64,000 bases of DNA, taken from positions 1-64,000 of the forward strand of contig JAJRRT010000097.1 of the NCBI GenBank assembly GCA_024279255.1, written 5' to 3'. Shown piece by piece: positions 42,348 through 52,894 of this stretch. Positions within the stretch are counted from its first letter, which is position 1. Each line of letters starts with the position of its first letter. Position numbers and translations under genes: made by a program. A model generated the notes under the pieces. That model made no database searches and had not been told where the DNA came from. It saw nothing but the letters and a program-made list of their open reading frames with translations. Source of the DNA: Deltaproteobacteria bacterium (lineage in GTDB: Bacteria > Desulfobacterota > Desulfuromonadia > Desulfuromonadales > Geopsychrobacteraceae).

Positions 42348-44063
42348 ATGACTGATCGCGTACACATTCTTTACATCGGCAATAATCACAATGAGCAACA
42401 ACAGCTTGAAGAGTTGCTGCGCCAGGCTCTAGGCAATGGTCTGCTCATGACATGGATCAACAATTTCAACGAGGCTCTCTGGCCTCTTGAAGCCTGCTAC
42501 TATGATCTCGTCTTTCTTGATTATCGCCTTGATGGCCGCGACACCATAGAACTTCTCCGCCGCTCTTCAAGCATGGAAGAGCGTGCCATGCCGGTTATAA
42601 TGCTGGCTGACAACGACGACCATCTCGATGATCTTGAAGTTATTCGTCAAGGTGCCGCAGATTACCTGAGCAAGCAGGAGTTAAGCGTTTCAATGCTCAA
42701 ACGTAGCGTGCGCTACGCAATAGAACGAAAAAGAATCGAACAGCGCCTGCTCACCTTGTCCCACTTTGATCCGCTCACCGGTCTAGCTAATCGCAATCTC
42801 TTCTATCTTAAATTAACCGATGGGATCATCCAATCATTACGCGGGAACAAATTATTAGCCCTCTTCTTTCTCGACCTGGATAACTTCAAAGAGATCAACG
42901 ACACCATGGGCCATCCGGTAGGAGATCGACTGTTGCAAGAAGTCTCGGCGCGCCTCAAAAGCTCTACACGTGCCAGCGACACCGTCGCACGCCTCGGCGG
43001 CGATGAATTTGCAATTATAGCCACTCACCTCAACACTGAAACCGACATTACCCTGCTGGCGAAGAAGTTAATCACCAGTTTCAATGAACCCTTTATATTC
43101 GGAAATGAAGAGATCATAGCCCACACAAGTATCGGCATCGCTCTTTGCCCAACCCATGGCCATGACCCCGATGAGCTATTACGCCATGCAGACCTTGCAC
43201 TTTATCAAGCCAAGGCTGCAGGTCGAAATAATTTCAAATTTTACGATTCAGAGCTTGATGCACGTGCTCAGGAATACCGCGCGCTTGAACAGGAGATGCG
43301 ATATGCTCTTCAACAACAGAATTTCACCCTCCATTTTCAGCCGATGTTTTCCATTGATGGTAAAAATGTAATTGGTGTTGAAGCACTGGTCCGCTGGCCC
43401 CACAAGGTCCGTGGGATGATTTCTCCGGCCGACTTCATTCCCCTGGCCGAATCTTCTGGTCTCATTCTGCCACTTGGCGAACAAATTCTGGAAATGGCCT
43501 GTGATGAGATCAATCACTGGAAGCAACTTGGCCTCCCAGAGTTATTGATTGCGGTCAATCTGTCTCCGGTCCAGTTCGCTGATCAAAATCTCATTGAAAA
43601 GATCGCTGAAACCTTGCAACGAAAGGGGATTCCTCCCCACCTTATCGAACTGGAAATTACCGAGAACACCCTCATGGATACAAGTAGTGATGCAATCGAG
43701 CGCCTGACCAAACTCTATGATATGGGGATCAAGCTCGTTATTGATGATTTTGGAACAGGCTACTCGTCATTAAGCTACCTCAAGAAATTCCCTGTCCACA
43801 AACTTAAAATTGACCGCGCCTTCATCGTGGACGTTACCACCGACAAGGATGATGCAACGATTGCTCGGACCATTATCCACTTGGGTCAGGCGATGAATCT
43901 TGAAATCATTGCGGAAGGAGTTGAAACCGAAGCCCAGCTCGAGTTCCTCCGCAAAGAAGGCTGTGAACAGATTCAGGGCTTTCTTTTTGCCAAACCAATG
44001 CCCAGTAATGCTTTAGTTGAATGGCTACCAAAACACCTGAGCAGCATGATGCAGACTGCTTAG
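42348..44063 (+). CDS. Receiver-GGDEF-EAL cyclic-di-GMP regulator
   Basis: A 571-residue protein with a receiver domain (about 1-125), GGDEF domain (about 135-300) and EAL domain (about 315-565). The cyclase motif is intact (RLGGDEF), as are the EAL signature (EALVRW) and loop 6 (DDFGTGYSS), so both synthesis and hydrolysis of c-di-GMP are possible. The receiver keeps a candidate phosphoacceptor Asp58 in FLDYRLDG, but the usual acidic pair after the first strand is replaced (YIGNNHNE), so it may not be phosphorylated normally. It lies upstream of two large sensor kinases on the other strand. The ribosome site is weak. Confidence 0.92.
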   Translation: MTDRVHILYIGNNHNEQQQLEELLRQALGNGLLMTWINNFNEALWPLEACYYDLVFLDYRLDGRDTIELLRRSSSMEERAMPVIMLADNDDHLDDLEVIRQGAADYLSKQELSVSMLKRSVRYAIERKRIEQRLLTLSHFDPLTGLANRNLFYLKLTDGIIQSLRGNKLLALFFLDLDNFKEINDTMGHPVGDRLLQEVSARLKSSTRASDTVARLGGDEFAIIATHLNTETDITLLAKKLITSFNEPFIFGNEEIIAHTSIGIALCPTHGHDPDELLRHADLALYQAKAAGRNNFKFYDSELDARAQEYRALEQEMRYALQQQNFTLHFQPMFSIDGKNVIGVEALVRWPHKVRGMISPADFIPLAESSGLILPLGEQILEMACDEINHWKQLGLPELLIAVNLSPVQFADQNLIEKIAETLQRKGIPPHLIELEITENTLMDTSSDAIERLTKLYDMGIKLVIDDFGTGYSSLSYLKKFPVHKLKIDRAFIVDVTTDKDDATIARTIIHLGQAMNLEIIAEGVETEAQLEFLRKEGCEQIQGFLFAKPMPSNALVEWLPKHLSSMMQTA

Positions 44064-44251
44064 GATTAGGACATAAGTCTATAAATTTGAGCCGAGAAAT
44101 AGTTTCTAGCGAGCTAGATAGAACCTAAGACAAAAAGGTCGGTAGTGGGTCTGAATCGGAATCACAAGTTGTTCTCGTTAAAAGTAGATGGTTGTGTTTG
44201 TGATCCAGCCATCCTGGAGAACTTTTTTTCAACGCAACTGTTCACATTTAG

Positions 44252-46957
44252 CTACTGACGACTAGCCAATATACGCCGTAACACTGTCGGCAATTTATCG
44301 AAAACTTCCGGTTTCAACAATACCTCACGAATTGAACTTTCAGAAACCCCTGGAGAGGCAAGAGACATCTTAAACCCAGAACAAAGCACGACAGGGGTTT
44401 CAGGTGAAATCTTAGCCATTTCGATCGCCATTTCAACACCCGTCATCTTCGGCATGGTATGGTCCGTCACGATTAAATCGTAATTATGTGGGTTGTCCTT
44501 GAACGCTTTCAAGGCCTCGGTACTGCTGAACATCGGCGTGACGATATACCCCATATCCTCAAGAAATTCTTGACCCAAGAGAGCAAGTCCTTCTTCGTCA
44601 TCGACGTACATGATATGTTCGCTGCCGCATTCTGGCAGTATCTCCATAACCTTCTCCTCTATGACCTCTTCCTTATAGCAGGGGAACCAGACCGTAAAAC
44701 AACTCCCTACGCCAACCGTGCTTTCAACCTCAATGATTCCACCCAACCGCTGGATAATTCCCTGGACGACAGATAACCCAAGCCCAGTACCCCGATCAAC
44801 ATTTTTTGTAGTGAAATAGGGATCAAAAATTTTCTCTAAAATATGCGGAGGAATCCCTTTACCACAATCCTTAACCATCAACCGCAGATAAGAGCCGGAA
44901 GGCAGTATCTTGTGACTCGACAGTTCAAGCCGTTGCAGATCGACTTCAAGAACACCACCGTCCTCTTCCATTGCGTGAAAAGAGTTTGTGCAAAGGTTCA
45001 TCACTACCTGGTGGACCTCGGTCGAACTGCCAAGAACCATACTGTTATCAGCATCAATCTGATTAACGATTTCAATGGTTGCCGGCAGTGAGGCCCGGAT
45101 CAGTGGCAAGACTTCCTTTACGATCATATCGACTGCTACCGGATGTTTGTCATGTTCAGTCTTTCGCGCAAACGTCAAAATTTGCCGGACCAGAAACTTG
45201 GCACGTTCGCCGGCCTGTAGCACTTTTTGAATATCTTCGAGCTCGCGGCTCCCCGGTTGCAAACGTGTCTTTACCAGCGAAGAATATCCAATAATTGCTG
45301 CCAGTATATTATTGAAATCATGAGCTATACCACCAGCCAAAGTACCTATAGCTTCCATCTTTTGGGTTTGGGATAACTGCTTATGAAGGTCAGACACCTC
45401 TTTTTCTGCAGCCTTGCGTTCCGAGATATCGCGCAACACTCCAACGGCATGCCATTCATCGTTTTGCCGAATTCGTGCCAGTGACAGCTCCAGCGGAATT
45501 TCGTGGCCGTCACTATGTAACCCGTTGACCTCCTGCGTCTTACCCAGTGCCAGCCCGGTTCCACTTTTAAAAAACTCGGCCAAACCCTGACTCACCGCCT
45601 GATGATAGTGCTGCGGAGCCAGCAAATGATGCAGGTTTTTGCCCATCGCCTCTTCACGGCTGAAACCAAAAATATTCTTTGCCGCCGGGTTCCAGAAGCT
45701 AATCTCTCCTGCGGTATCAATCATGATGATCGCTTCGTTCACCGTCTGAGTGATCGCACGATAGTTTTCATTCAGCTGCCGGGATTCTTCTTCCGCTCTG
45801 CGTTGTGCTGTCAAATCATGTATCACGCCGACAGCGCGTAACGGCTCTCCAGATGGGCTGAAATCGAGTTCGGTAACCCCGCGTACCCAACGCACCTCTT
45901 TACCGACCAGGATGCGGTGCTCAAGATCATAAGTCTGCCCTGTCAGGGCTGCATTCCAACTGTCGAGCACCCGCGTCCGGTCATCGGGATGAACCCTGGC
46001 AATAAAACCTTCAATGTTACCTTCGAAATCAGCAGAATTCAGCCCGAATATCTTGTAAGTCTCCTCTGTCCAATCAAGGCGGTTAGTCTCAAAATCGAAG
46101 TACCAGCTCCCAATGTGTGCAACCTGCTGAGCCTTCAGAAGATCTTTTTCACGCGCATACAGATTTCGGAGGGCCTCTTTTCGATCAGAAATATCCTGGA
46201 TGTAACCAGCCATGCGTACAGCTTTCCCCTGATCATCCCAGAGGGCACTGCCACGTGATCGAATCCAAACAATATTCCCAGCCTTATGCCGCATCCGATA
46301 TTCAATATCGTAAGGTGAGCGATCCTGTAAATGATCGCTCAATACTCGTGAAAACTCTGGCTCATCCTCAGGTAAAACCAATTCCTTCCACTTATCGAGC
46401 GTCAGGGAAAATTCCCCTCCGGAATAACCAAGAACCTCAAAAATTCGTGACGACCACCACATGACATTACTCTGCAAGTCAGGCCAATCCCAGATCCCGG
46501 CGCCTGAACCACGGACAGCGAGATCAAACCGTTCCTCACTGCAGCGTAAATTTTCAAGAGCAAAATCATGCTGCCATTCAGCATTTTTCTCTGAGATAGC
46601 ACGCGGAACGACAGTGGCAAGACGGACAAGGTTGGTCTTGAGTACATAATCACTCATCCCGACTTTGATGCATTCAATCGCTCGCTCTTCGCCAAGTGCT
46701 CCTGTAATCAACACAAATGGAATCTGCAGGTCACGCTGCTTCGCTTCTTCGAAAGCAGCCATTCCGTTGTAATCTGGAAGAGAAAAATCGGCAAGGATAA
46801 TATCGAAATTCAGGCGGTCCAAAGCCGAACAATACGAGCGTCGATCAGATACCAGCTCAATACAACAGGCCACACCACCCGACCCCAAAGCATATCGCAC
46901 AAGTTCGGCATCATTCGGGTTATCTTCAAGGTGTAAAATGTGCAAGGTCGTACTCAT
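44252..46957 (-). CDS. Receiver-PAS3-histidine kinase-receiver hybrid
   Basis: A soluble 901-residue hybrid kinase. An N-terminal receiver (Asp57 in ILADFSLPDYNG) is followed by three PAS/PAC domains (about 150-520), ending with NEWHAVGVLRDISERKAAEKE. The kinase has His546 in GTLAGGIAHDFNN, the N-box and the GTGLGLSVVQG ATP lid. A second receiver (VTDHTMPKMTG) ends the protein. It has no membrane segment, so it senses cytoplasmic signals. It is followed by 187 gene-free bases and transcribed opposite to the GGDEF/EAL gene. Confidence 0.93.
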   Translation of the reverse strand: MSTTLHILHLEDNPNDAELVRYALGSGGVACCIELVSDRRSYCSALDRLNFDIILADFSLPDYNGMAAFEEAKQRDLQIPFVLITGALGEERAIECIKVGMSDYVLKTNLVRLATVVPRAISEKNAEWQHDFALENLRCSEERFDLAVRGSGAGIWDWPDLQSNVMWWSSRIFEVLGYSGGEFSLTLDKWKELVLPEDEPEFSRVLSDHLQDRSPYDIEYRMRHKAGNIVWIRSRGSALWDDQGKAVRMAGYIQDISDRKEALRNLYAREKDLLKAQQVAHIGSWYFDFETNRLDWTEETYKIFGLNSADFEGNIEGFIARVHPDDRTRVLDSWNAALTGQTYDLEHRILVGKEVRWVRGVTELDFSPSGEPLRAVGVIHDLTAQRRAEEESRQLNENYRAITQTVNEAIIMIDTAGEISFWNPAAKNIFGFSREEAMGKNLHHLLAPQHYHQAVSQGLAEFFKSGTGLALGKTQEVNGLHSDGHEIPLELSLARIRQNDEWHAVGVLRDISERKAAEKEVSDLHKQLSQTQKMEAIGTLAGGIAHDFNNILAAIIGYSSLVKTRLQPGSRELEDIQKVLQAGERAKFLVRQILTFARKTEHDKHPVAVDMIVKEVLPLIRASLPATIEIVNQIDADNSMVLGSSTEVHQVVMNLCTNSFHAMEEDGGVLEVDLQRLELSSHKILPSGSYLRLMVKDCGKGIPPHILEKIFDPYFTTKNVDRGTGLGLSVVQGIIQRLGGIIEVESTVGVGSCFTVWFPCYKEEVIEEKVMEILPECGSEHIMYVDDEEGLALLGQEFLEDMGYIVTPMFSSTEALKAFKDNPHNYDLIVTDHTMPKMTGVEMAIEMAKISPETPVVLCSGFKMSLASPGVSESSIREVLLKPEVFDKLPTVLRRILASRQ

Positions 46958-47153
46958 AGTCTCCTCAAAAATGAGAGATGATTAAAACAGTAGCAGATTG
47001 CAACGATAAAGCTCTCTCCCCTTTTGTTTTATTCTACAGCAGCCATGTCTGTACCCATCAGATCTCTGCAATCACCAATATTCAAAGAATCAACATTCGC
47101 GAAGAGACTGCTGACAAAAAACGATACCCGAAAAACAGATCGGCCCGGTAATT

Positions 47154-50100
47154 TCAAAACTGGTTCTCCTCTATTACTGGCAACGCAAAACTAAAGCAGG
47201 CCCCTTGATCTGACAATGTCTCACCCTTAATCCAGCCACCATGGCGCTTTATAATCCGTTGAGCTGTGGCCAGCCCGACCCCGGTCCCCGGAAAATCTTC
47301 GGCAAGGTGCAAACGCTGAAACACACCAAACAATTTATCGGCATAAACAGGGTCAAAACCTACGCCATTATCTTGCACACTGAAGACAAATTCATTCCCG
47401 ATACGACAACCATCAATTTCGATACGGGGCTGAGGATTTTTCGCACTATATTTCAAAGCATTATCAAGCAGATTTATCACCACCTGTCTCAGGGTGCTCA
47501 CATCACCCCAAACTTGCGGCAGAGCTTTTATTTGCCAATCGACATCAGACTCTCTTCCTAGTTCAAGGGTACTCCGCACTTCCTCAAATAGAAGGTTCAT
47601 GTCAATTGAGGCCCGCAATAGATCCTTGCGGCCGGCACGTGAAAAGCCTAAAAGGTCATCAATCAGTTGATTCATCTTCGTTGCAGAGGTATAAATTCGC
47701 TCCAAATATTCCTGGGCTGATTCATCAAGCTGATCAGCCGCAGTCTCTTTTAAAATACTGGTAAAACCTGAGATATGTCTCAGTGGCGCTCGCAGGTCGT
47801 GAGAAACGGAAAAAGCAAAAGCTTCCAGTTCATCATTGGCGATTGCGAGTTGTTCCCGCTGCAGAGCCAAATCACAGTTGCTCTGTTGAAGATCATCAGT
47901 CAGGTTGATCATCGCAGTATTCAAGTCCTCAACTTCACTTACCCTTTGTTGTAGCTCCAGAGTTCTTTGTTCAATAATTTTTTCAAGATTTTCTGATTTA
48001 TCGGCAACCTCATCCTGCTGGTGTTTGAACTCATCGATATCCTGTACAACGACAACAATTCCAGGTTCTCCCTGTTGTTGAGGTTGCAGAGCAACAGTCA
48101 CCAAAACCCAGAGAGGTTCCCCATCCTTCTTAAGATAGCGCTTAGCCAGAGAATAGGCTCCCTGGCCCTGGCCCTGTAAATGCTGCATTTCGATTTGACT
48201 CAAATAAATATCATCAGCGTGAGTCATTTTCGAAAGAGATAAGTTATGAAACTCACTCTCTGTGTAACCTAGCAGCTCACACATGAAAGGATTGACTCGA
48301 ACAATCTGGCCATCGCTTGTCATATGGATGATCCCAGCCTGAATATTCTCAAAAGTATTGCGATAGAAAGCCTCACTCTCTTGCAAGGCATTTTCCACCT
48401 GCTGCTGCCGGGTCAGATCGGTCACAATAATGACCCGATTGTCCGCCTCAACAGATTCAGCGGCATCGAGATCAAACTGAACATCACAGATCTGTTGTTG
48501 CTTATTGAGCATTTGCCTGCGGAGATTCAATTTTCCGCACTGCTGCTGAGGATCTAACATCGCAGAGATATGTTCCCCCCCGACAACAAGACCCTCAAAG
48601 TTCTTGCCAAGAAGTTCTCTTGCTTCATAACCAAGCATTTTTGCAAAAGGATAATTACAGTAGGTCACCTCCAGATCACTGTTAAGCTCAACGATCCCAT
48701 GAGGAATAACCTGCACCAAATGTTGATATTGCAGAACAGAACTTGTCAGCGCCTCTTCTGTCACCTTGCGTAGCCTGATCTCTTTCTGCAGCCTTCGATT
48801 CCACAGTGTAAAGGCTCCTAGCCCGACCACAAAAACAGCGAGTCCATAGCCTGCCCAGAGCCAGAGGTCAGTATGAGTGACACCATGATCATAGCGCATA
48901 GATAACCACCGCTGACGGATAGAAGCCTGTTCCTGTGGGGTCATTTTGCGAAGAGTCCGATTAAACAGACTGACCAGTTCTGGCCAATCTTTGCGCGCAG
49001 CAAGCACATGCTCGGGTGGGAGTGCCGGAAAAGGTGCCGCTATTTTGATGTTTTCCAGCCCCATTTCTTTGATAAGGTGGCTGGTCATCATCAGGCTGCC
49101 AATATAGGCATCCACCTCGCCACCAGCAAGGAGTTTGAGCGATTCCGGCATCGATGAGGTCAGGACAATTTTAATCTCAGGGTACTCTTTTTCAAACAAC
49201 GATTGTAATAGAAAGCCGTGGGGCATAGCGACCTGCAAGCCGGCTAGATCTTCAATGCCATCGATAAATTTGCTGTCCTCACGCATAAAAATAACGCTCG
49301 GCATAGACAGAAATGAATCACTTAAGACCATTGTCTGACGGCGTTCATTATCCGGGCTAATAATCGGCAAGACATCAATGCCGCTTTTGTCTATGACTCC
49401 CGCGACAGCTTCATCCCAGGTGGACTGCACGAAATCGATCTGAACACCGAAATCGACAGTCAAACGGGTCAGGTAATCGACGGCCAACCCCTCAACTTGA
49501 CCATCATTGATAAAAACCAGTGGCGGCGCATGGGTAACGAAAACCCGTACCCGGTGTTTTTGTTGTAGCCAGGCAAGCTCTTTAGCGGAGAGTTGACTGA
49601 CGGCATTCTCGGTATAAACAAAACCGGTCAAATTGACGACTTGTTCAACTCTTCCCAGCAACTTTAGGTCCTCGGCCATATACTTAAAACGACCGGGGTT
49701 GATATGACCGATTTCAACAAGCTCAGGTGAAATCAGCTTAGCTGTTTCTCGAGCTTCAAATAGCAGGTGCTCACGGCTCTTCTCATCACTGTATTTCTGC
49801 AGAATCAGGTCAACTATTTCTTCGGGATTCTCCAGAGCATACTTCCAACCGCGCAGCGAAGCTTCGCGTAAGTCTTTAACCCGTTGTGGATGATCTTTGA
49901 TTTCCTGTTCTGTTGTAAAAAGAATGTCACCATAAAAATCGATGCCATAATGTACCGGGTTAATAATTGAATAAGGAATATGTTGTTGATCAAGAAAGAA
50001 AGGTTCATTTGTCAGGTAGCTGGAATACAGATCGGTTTCACCGCGAATCAAAGAATTGATATTGAACGACATCGGTTGCCAATCAACGTGCTCCGCAGGA

Positions 50101-50567
50101 ATGCCTTCATGGTGCAGCATCGCGAACAACTCAATATCTGTCCTCCCGTAAGACATGGCACGTTTTCCGGACATGTCTTTTGCGGTTGTTATTGAACTTT
50201 TTTGCAGACTGATCGCGACGGCCGGAGAATGTTGAAAGATCGCCGCCAGGGCAACCAGAGGGTCCCCCTGTATCCGACTGGTCAGGAGATGGGTACCTTC
50301 GATACCGTAGATTGCTCTCCCCCCCAGAACTGAATCCACAGGTCTTTCCGGCCCCGGCGCTCTTTCAAGCAACTCCACATCCAGGCCAACATCGCGGTAA
50401 TATCCCTTTTCGATGGCGGCATAATATCCGGCAAACTGAAACTGATGCTTCCATTTCAACTGCAATTTGACTTTTTCAAGGCGTGTGGACGGTTCAGATT
50501 GCCCCGCCGATATCCGGGGCGTAAAGCTGAGACTGATGATAAAAAGGAAGAATACAAAGATCCTCAT
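47154..50567 (-). CDS. Sensor kinase with NMT1-like and SBP3-like binding domains
   Basis: A 1137-residue membrane kinase. A signal peptide (MRIFVFFLFIISLSF) precedes an NMT1/THI5-like periplasmic domain (about 35-300, LQLKWKHQFQFAGYYAAIEKG) and then a SBP_bac_3-like domain (about 340-570, FVTHAPPLVFINDGQVEGLA). A transmembrane helix (about 585-605, LAVFVVGLGAFTLW) leads to two PAS domains, a coiled coil and a kinase core with His923 in SVSHDLRAPLRH and the GTGVGLATAQRII lid. It lacks a receiver. Two distinct binding domains in one sensor suggest detection of a pyrimidine-like and an amino-acid-like ligand, which is inference. Confidence 0.92.
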   Translation of the reverse strand: MRIFVFFLFIISLSFTPRISAGQSEPSTRLEKVKLQLKWKHQFQFAGYYAAIEKGYYRDVGLDVELLERAPGPERPVDSVLGGRAIYGIEGTHLLTSRIQGDPLVALAAIFQHSPAVAISLQKSSITTAKDMSGKRAMSYGRTDIELFAMLHHEGIPAEHVDWQPMSFNINSLIRGETDLYSSYLTNEPFFLDQQHIPYSIINPVHYGIDFYGDILFTTEQEIKDHPQRVKDLREASLRGWKYALENPEEIVDLILQKYSDEKSREHLLFEARETAKLISPELVEIGHINPGRFKYMAEDLKLLGRVEQVVNLTGFVYTENAVSQLSAKELAWLQQKHRVRVFVTHAPPLVFINDGQVEGLAVDYLTRLTVDFGVQIDFVQSTWDEAVAGVIDKSGIDVLPIISPDNERRQTMVLSDSFLSMPSVIFMREDSKFIDGIEDLAGLQVAMPHGFLLQSLFEKEYPEIKIVLTSSMPESLKLLAGGEVDAYIGSLMMTSHLIKEMGLENIKIAAPFPALPPEHVLAARKDWPELVSLFNRTLRKMTPQEQASIRQRWLSMRYDHGVTHTDLWLWAGYGLAVFVVGLGAFTLWNRRLQKEIRLRKVTEEALTSSVLQYQHLVQVIPHGIVELNSDLEVTYCNYPFAKMLGYEARELLGKNFEGLVVGGEHISAMLDPQQQCGKLNLRRQMLNKQQQICDVQFDLDAAESVEADNRVIIVTDLTRQQQVENALQESEAFYRNTFENIQAGIIHMTSDGQIVRVNPFMCELLGYTESEFHNLSLSKMTHADDIYLSQIEMQHLQGQGQGAYSLAKRYLKKDGEPLWVLVTVALQPQQQGEPGIVVVVQDIDEFKHQQDEVADKSENLEKIIEQRTLELQQRVSEVEDLNTAMINLTDDLQQSNCDLALQREQLAIANDELEAFAFSVSHDLRAPLRHISGFTSILKETAADQLDESAQEYLERIYTSATKMNQLIDDLLGFSRAGRKDLLRASIDMNLLFEEVRSTLELGRESDVDWQIKALPQVWGDVSTLRQVVINLLDNALKYSAKNPQPRIEIDGCRIGNEFVFSVQDNGVGFDPVYADKLFGVFQRLHLAEDFPGTGVGLATAQRIIKRHGGWIKGETLSDQGACFSFALPVIEENQF

Positions 50568-50721
50568 CGACGACCCTTTACAGCCTGAAGATCTTGTTGA
50601 AACGATATGAGTTTACGTTTAAATTCAGCCATACGAGTTTCCCGGCCGGTCATTTATTGAATAATTTCACCCAATCCACAGAGACGTTCTTCGGCTTTGA
50701 GCTCGAATTAAAGATTCGTGC

Positions 50722-52056
50722 CTAATCCGCTGTCCGCTCAACAAGAACCGCAATTTGAGCATCAAAGGGGTCGATCATAAAGCAACGCTTGATCGAATCA
50801 ATTCCAGCAGCATCAAAAACAGTTCCTTTTTTTAGTAACAGTACACCTGTGCCACTATGGAGATCTTGTAAGAGTTGCATGCCGACTTCAATTTCATTGG
50901 GGGCAACCATACGCTTAACGACTTCTGCGGAGAATTCCAGCTGTCCGAAGATTTCTCCAGCCGCCGCACTTAGGACTTTCTTGAGTTGCGGATCAAGTAG
51001 CGAACCCCATTCCTGCTTCATCGTTTTAAGTGCTTCTGTCCGGGCATCAGCCTCAGCAAACCGATGCAACCTGTGTTCAAAACTATTTGCAACAGCAATC
51101 AATCGCGCCCCTAACGGGATATCCTCCTTGGCTAAACCATCGGGAAAACCACTTCCATCAAAGCTTTCATGATGGTGGCGTATTAACGGACCAAGATCAC
51201 GAAGTTCGAGGACCGGGTCGATTGCAGTTTGACCACGAACAACGTGACGCTGATATTCAACCAATTCTTCGTGATTCAATTGATCGACAGTTTTACTTAG
51301 CAACCCATCATCCATTCCTATCTTGCCAATATCGTGCAACAAGGCCGCCGACCTGTAGTTGCGAACCTCATCGGATGTCAGCCCCATAGATTTTGCCATT
51401 GCTGCGACCAGTTCAGCGGTATTTCGTGAATGACCAGGATCTACGCGATTACGCATACCAACCAAACCTGACAAAGCTTCTATCGTTTCACCAAAGCTGG
51501 AACGCAATTGTTGATTCTTTTCCGCAAGAGATTCACTCTTGGCCCGAATCTGCGAGGTCTGATCAAGGACTCTCTGCTTGAGGCGGCTGTTCCAATCTTG
51601 AAGCTCGGCATTTTGTTTGGAGACCAGAGCATTTAATCGCTTGTTCTCACTGACCAATTGATAGTGCTCCACGGCCTCAGCGATGGTCGCTAAAAGCTCA
51701 TCGTCCTGCCATGGTTTAGACAAATAACGAAAAACCGCACCTTGATTAATCGCTGCAATCGAAGCTTCAATGTCGGCGTACCCTGTCAACAGGATTCTGA
51801 TCGCATCAGGAACCAGCTTGCGTGCCTCACCGAGGAATTCAACACCAGTCATCTGGGGCATCCTCTGATCGGAGATGATGACCCCGATATCTTCGTTTTC
51901 ACGTATCAGGGCCAAGCCCTCATCACCAGAATTCCCAATCAGAACCTCATAGATATCAACCTGGCCCAGCAATCGCCGCAAACTCTTGGTGATATTGACT
52001 TCATCATCAACCAATAGAATTTTGATGCTGTCAGGGGTTTCGGTATTATCACTCAT
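50722..52056 (-). CDS. Receiver-HD-GYP-like response regulator
   Basis: A 444-residue regulator. The receiver has Asp17/Asp18, phosphoacceptor Asp63 in IISDQRMPQMTG and Lys near YLSKPW. A coiled-coil linker leads to an HD-GYP-type phosphodiesterase domain (about 200-350) with HSRNT, HDIGK and the HHHESFDGSGFPDGL block, which stands in for the canonical HHE-DGxGYP (GFP here). A C-terminal domain of unknown type follows. I chose the ATG at 52056, preceded by ACGGGAG; the in-frame start at 52074 overlaps the upstream gene. It ends the seven-gene signalling array and may lower c-di-GMP. Confidence 0.9.
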   Translation of the reverse strand: MSDNTETPDSIKILLVDDEVNITKSLRRLLGQVDIYEVLIGNSGDEGLALIRENEDIGVIISDQRMPQMTGVEFLGEARKLVPDAIRILLTGYADIEASIAAINQGAVFRYLSKPWQDDELLATIAEAVEHYQLVSENKRLNALVSKQNAELQDWNSRLKQRVLDQTSQIRAKSESLAEKNQQLRSSFGETIEALSGLVGMRNRVDPGHSRNTAELVAAMAKSMGLTSDEVRNYRSAALLHDIGKIGMDDGLLSKTVDQLNHEELVEYQRHVVRGQTAIDPVLELRDLGPLIRHHHESFDGSGFPDGLAKEDIPLGARLIAVANSFEHRLHRFAEADARTEALKTMKQEWGSLLDPQLKKVLSAAAGEIFGQLEFSAEVVKRMVAPNEIEVGMQLLQDLHSGTGVLLLKKGTVFDAAGIDSIKRCFMIDPFDAQIAVLVERTAD

Positions 52057-52070
52057 AAAAATTACTCCCG

Positions 52071-52892
52071 TCACACATCTAAAGGAATCAGTCCCACCAC
52101 CACCCCCTTGGCAGTAAAACCGTCAATACGACGTACAGCAACTCGATAGTTTTTGTTCTTGATGACGATGGTTCCTTCAACCTCAGTCTGACTATCGAGT
52201 CTGTCAACAAACTGGTTGAGTTCTTGACTAAAGACTTCATTCCGACTTGTGCCGAGTGGACCCAGCCCGCCAACAGGGAAGATACTCTGAGCCATATCGT
52301 TGCACTGTGCGATCATCTTCTCAGGGTCGATACCAAAAACTGCGATTGGTAAAACATCGAGGACCCCCTGAGACACAGCGAGGACCCGATTACGAATCTC
52401 GAGTGCTTCGGTGCGCTGTTGCACTTTCTTTTCAAGAGTATCGTTCATCTCTTGCAGTTCCTTATTCTTTTTCTGCAACTCGTCATTCAACCGATCATTT
52501 TGCAGCTTCAGTTCCCGATGCTGCAGAGCCATGGTCACGTTCCCCTTCAGCTCTTCGTCGTTCCATGGCTTAGGGATAAACTTATAAATACGACCGAGAT
52601 TTATCGCCTCAACGACCGCAGCCGTATCGGCGTAACCCGACAACACAATCCTGATCGTATCGGGCCAATGTTCATATACCTGACTCAAAAAATCGACACC
52701 GTTCATTCCCGGCATTCGATAGTCGGAAATAACCAGGCTGATATCACTCTCCTCGTTGAGAACTTCGAGCCCTTCCTCCCCTGACTCAGCGATCAAAATT
52801 TCATAATCGTCCTCGTCCATAAATAAACGTCGCAAAGACTTCAAAACATTACGTTCATCATCGACACAGAGAATCTTTGTAATTTCAGACAT
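52071..52892 (-). CDS. Receiver-coiled coil-PAS-like response regulator
   Basis: A 273-residue protein. The receiver domain (about 5-120) has Asp11/Asp12, phosphoacceptor Asp57 in VISDYRMPGMNG and Lys in KFIPKPW. A long coiled coil (about 120-175, LQNDRLNDELQKKNKELQ) ends in a PAS-like domain (VLDVLPIAVFGIDPEKMI). No enzymatic domain follows. It closely resembles the receiver part of the next gene. It starts two bases after the stop of the kinase at 52895-54862, so it is translationally coupled. Confidence 0.9.
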   Translation of the reverse strand: MSEITKILCVDDERNVLKSLRRLFMDEDDYEILIAESGEEGLEVLNEESDISLVISDYRMPGMNGVDFLSQVYEHWPDTIRIVLSGYADTAAVVEAINLGRIYKFIPKPWNDEELKGNVTMALQHRELKLQNDRLNDELQKKNKELQEMNDTLEKKVQQRTEALEIRNRVLAVSQGVLDVLPIAVFGIDPEKMIAQCNDMAQSIFPVGGLGPLGTSRNEVFSQELNQFVDRLDSQTEVEGTIVIKNKNYRVAVRRIDGFTAKGVVVGLIPLDV

Positions 52893-52894
52893 CG

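Noticed and set aside
44101-44135. Short palindrome TCTAGC-GA-GCTAGA after the GGDEF-EAL gene as a terminator
   Set aside because: The stem is only six pairs with a two-base loop and no T run.
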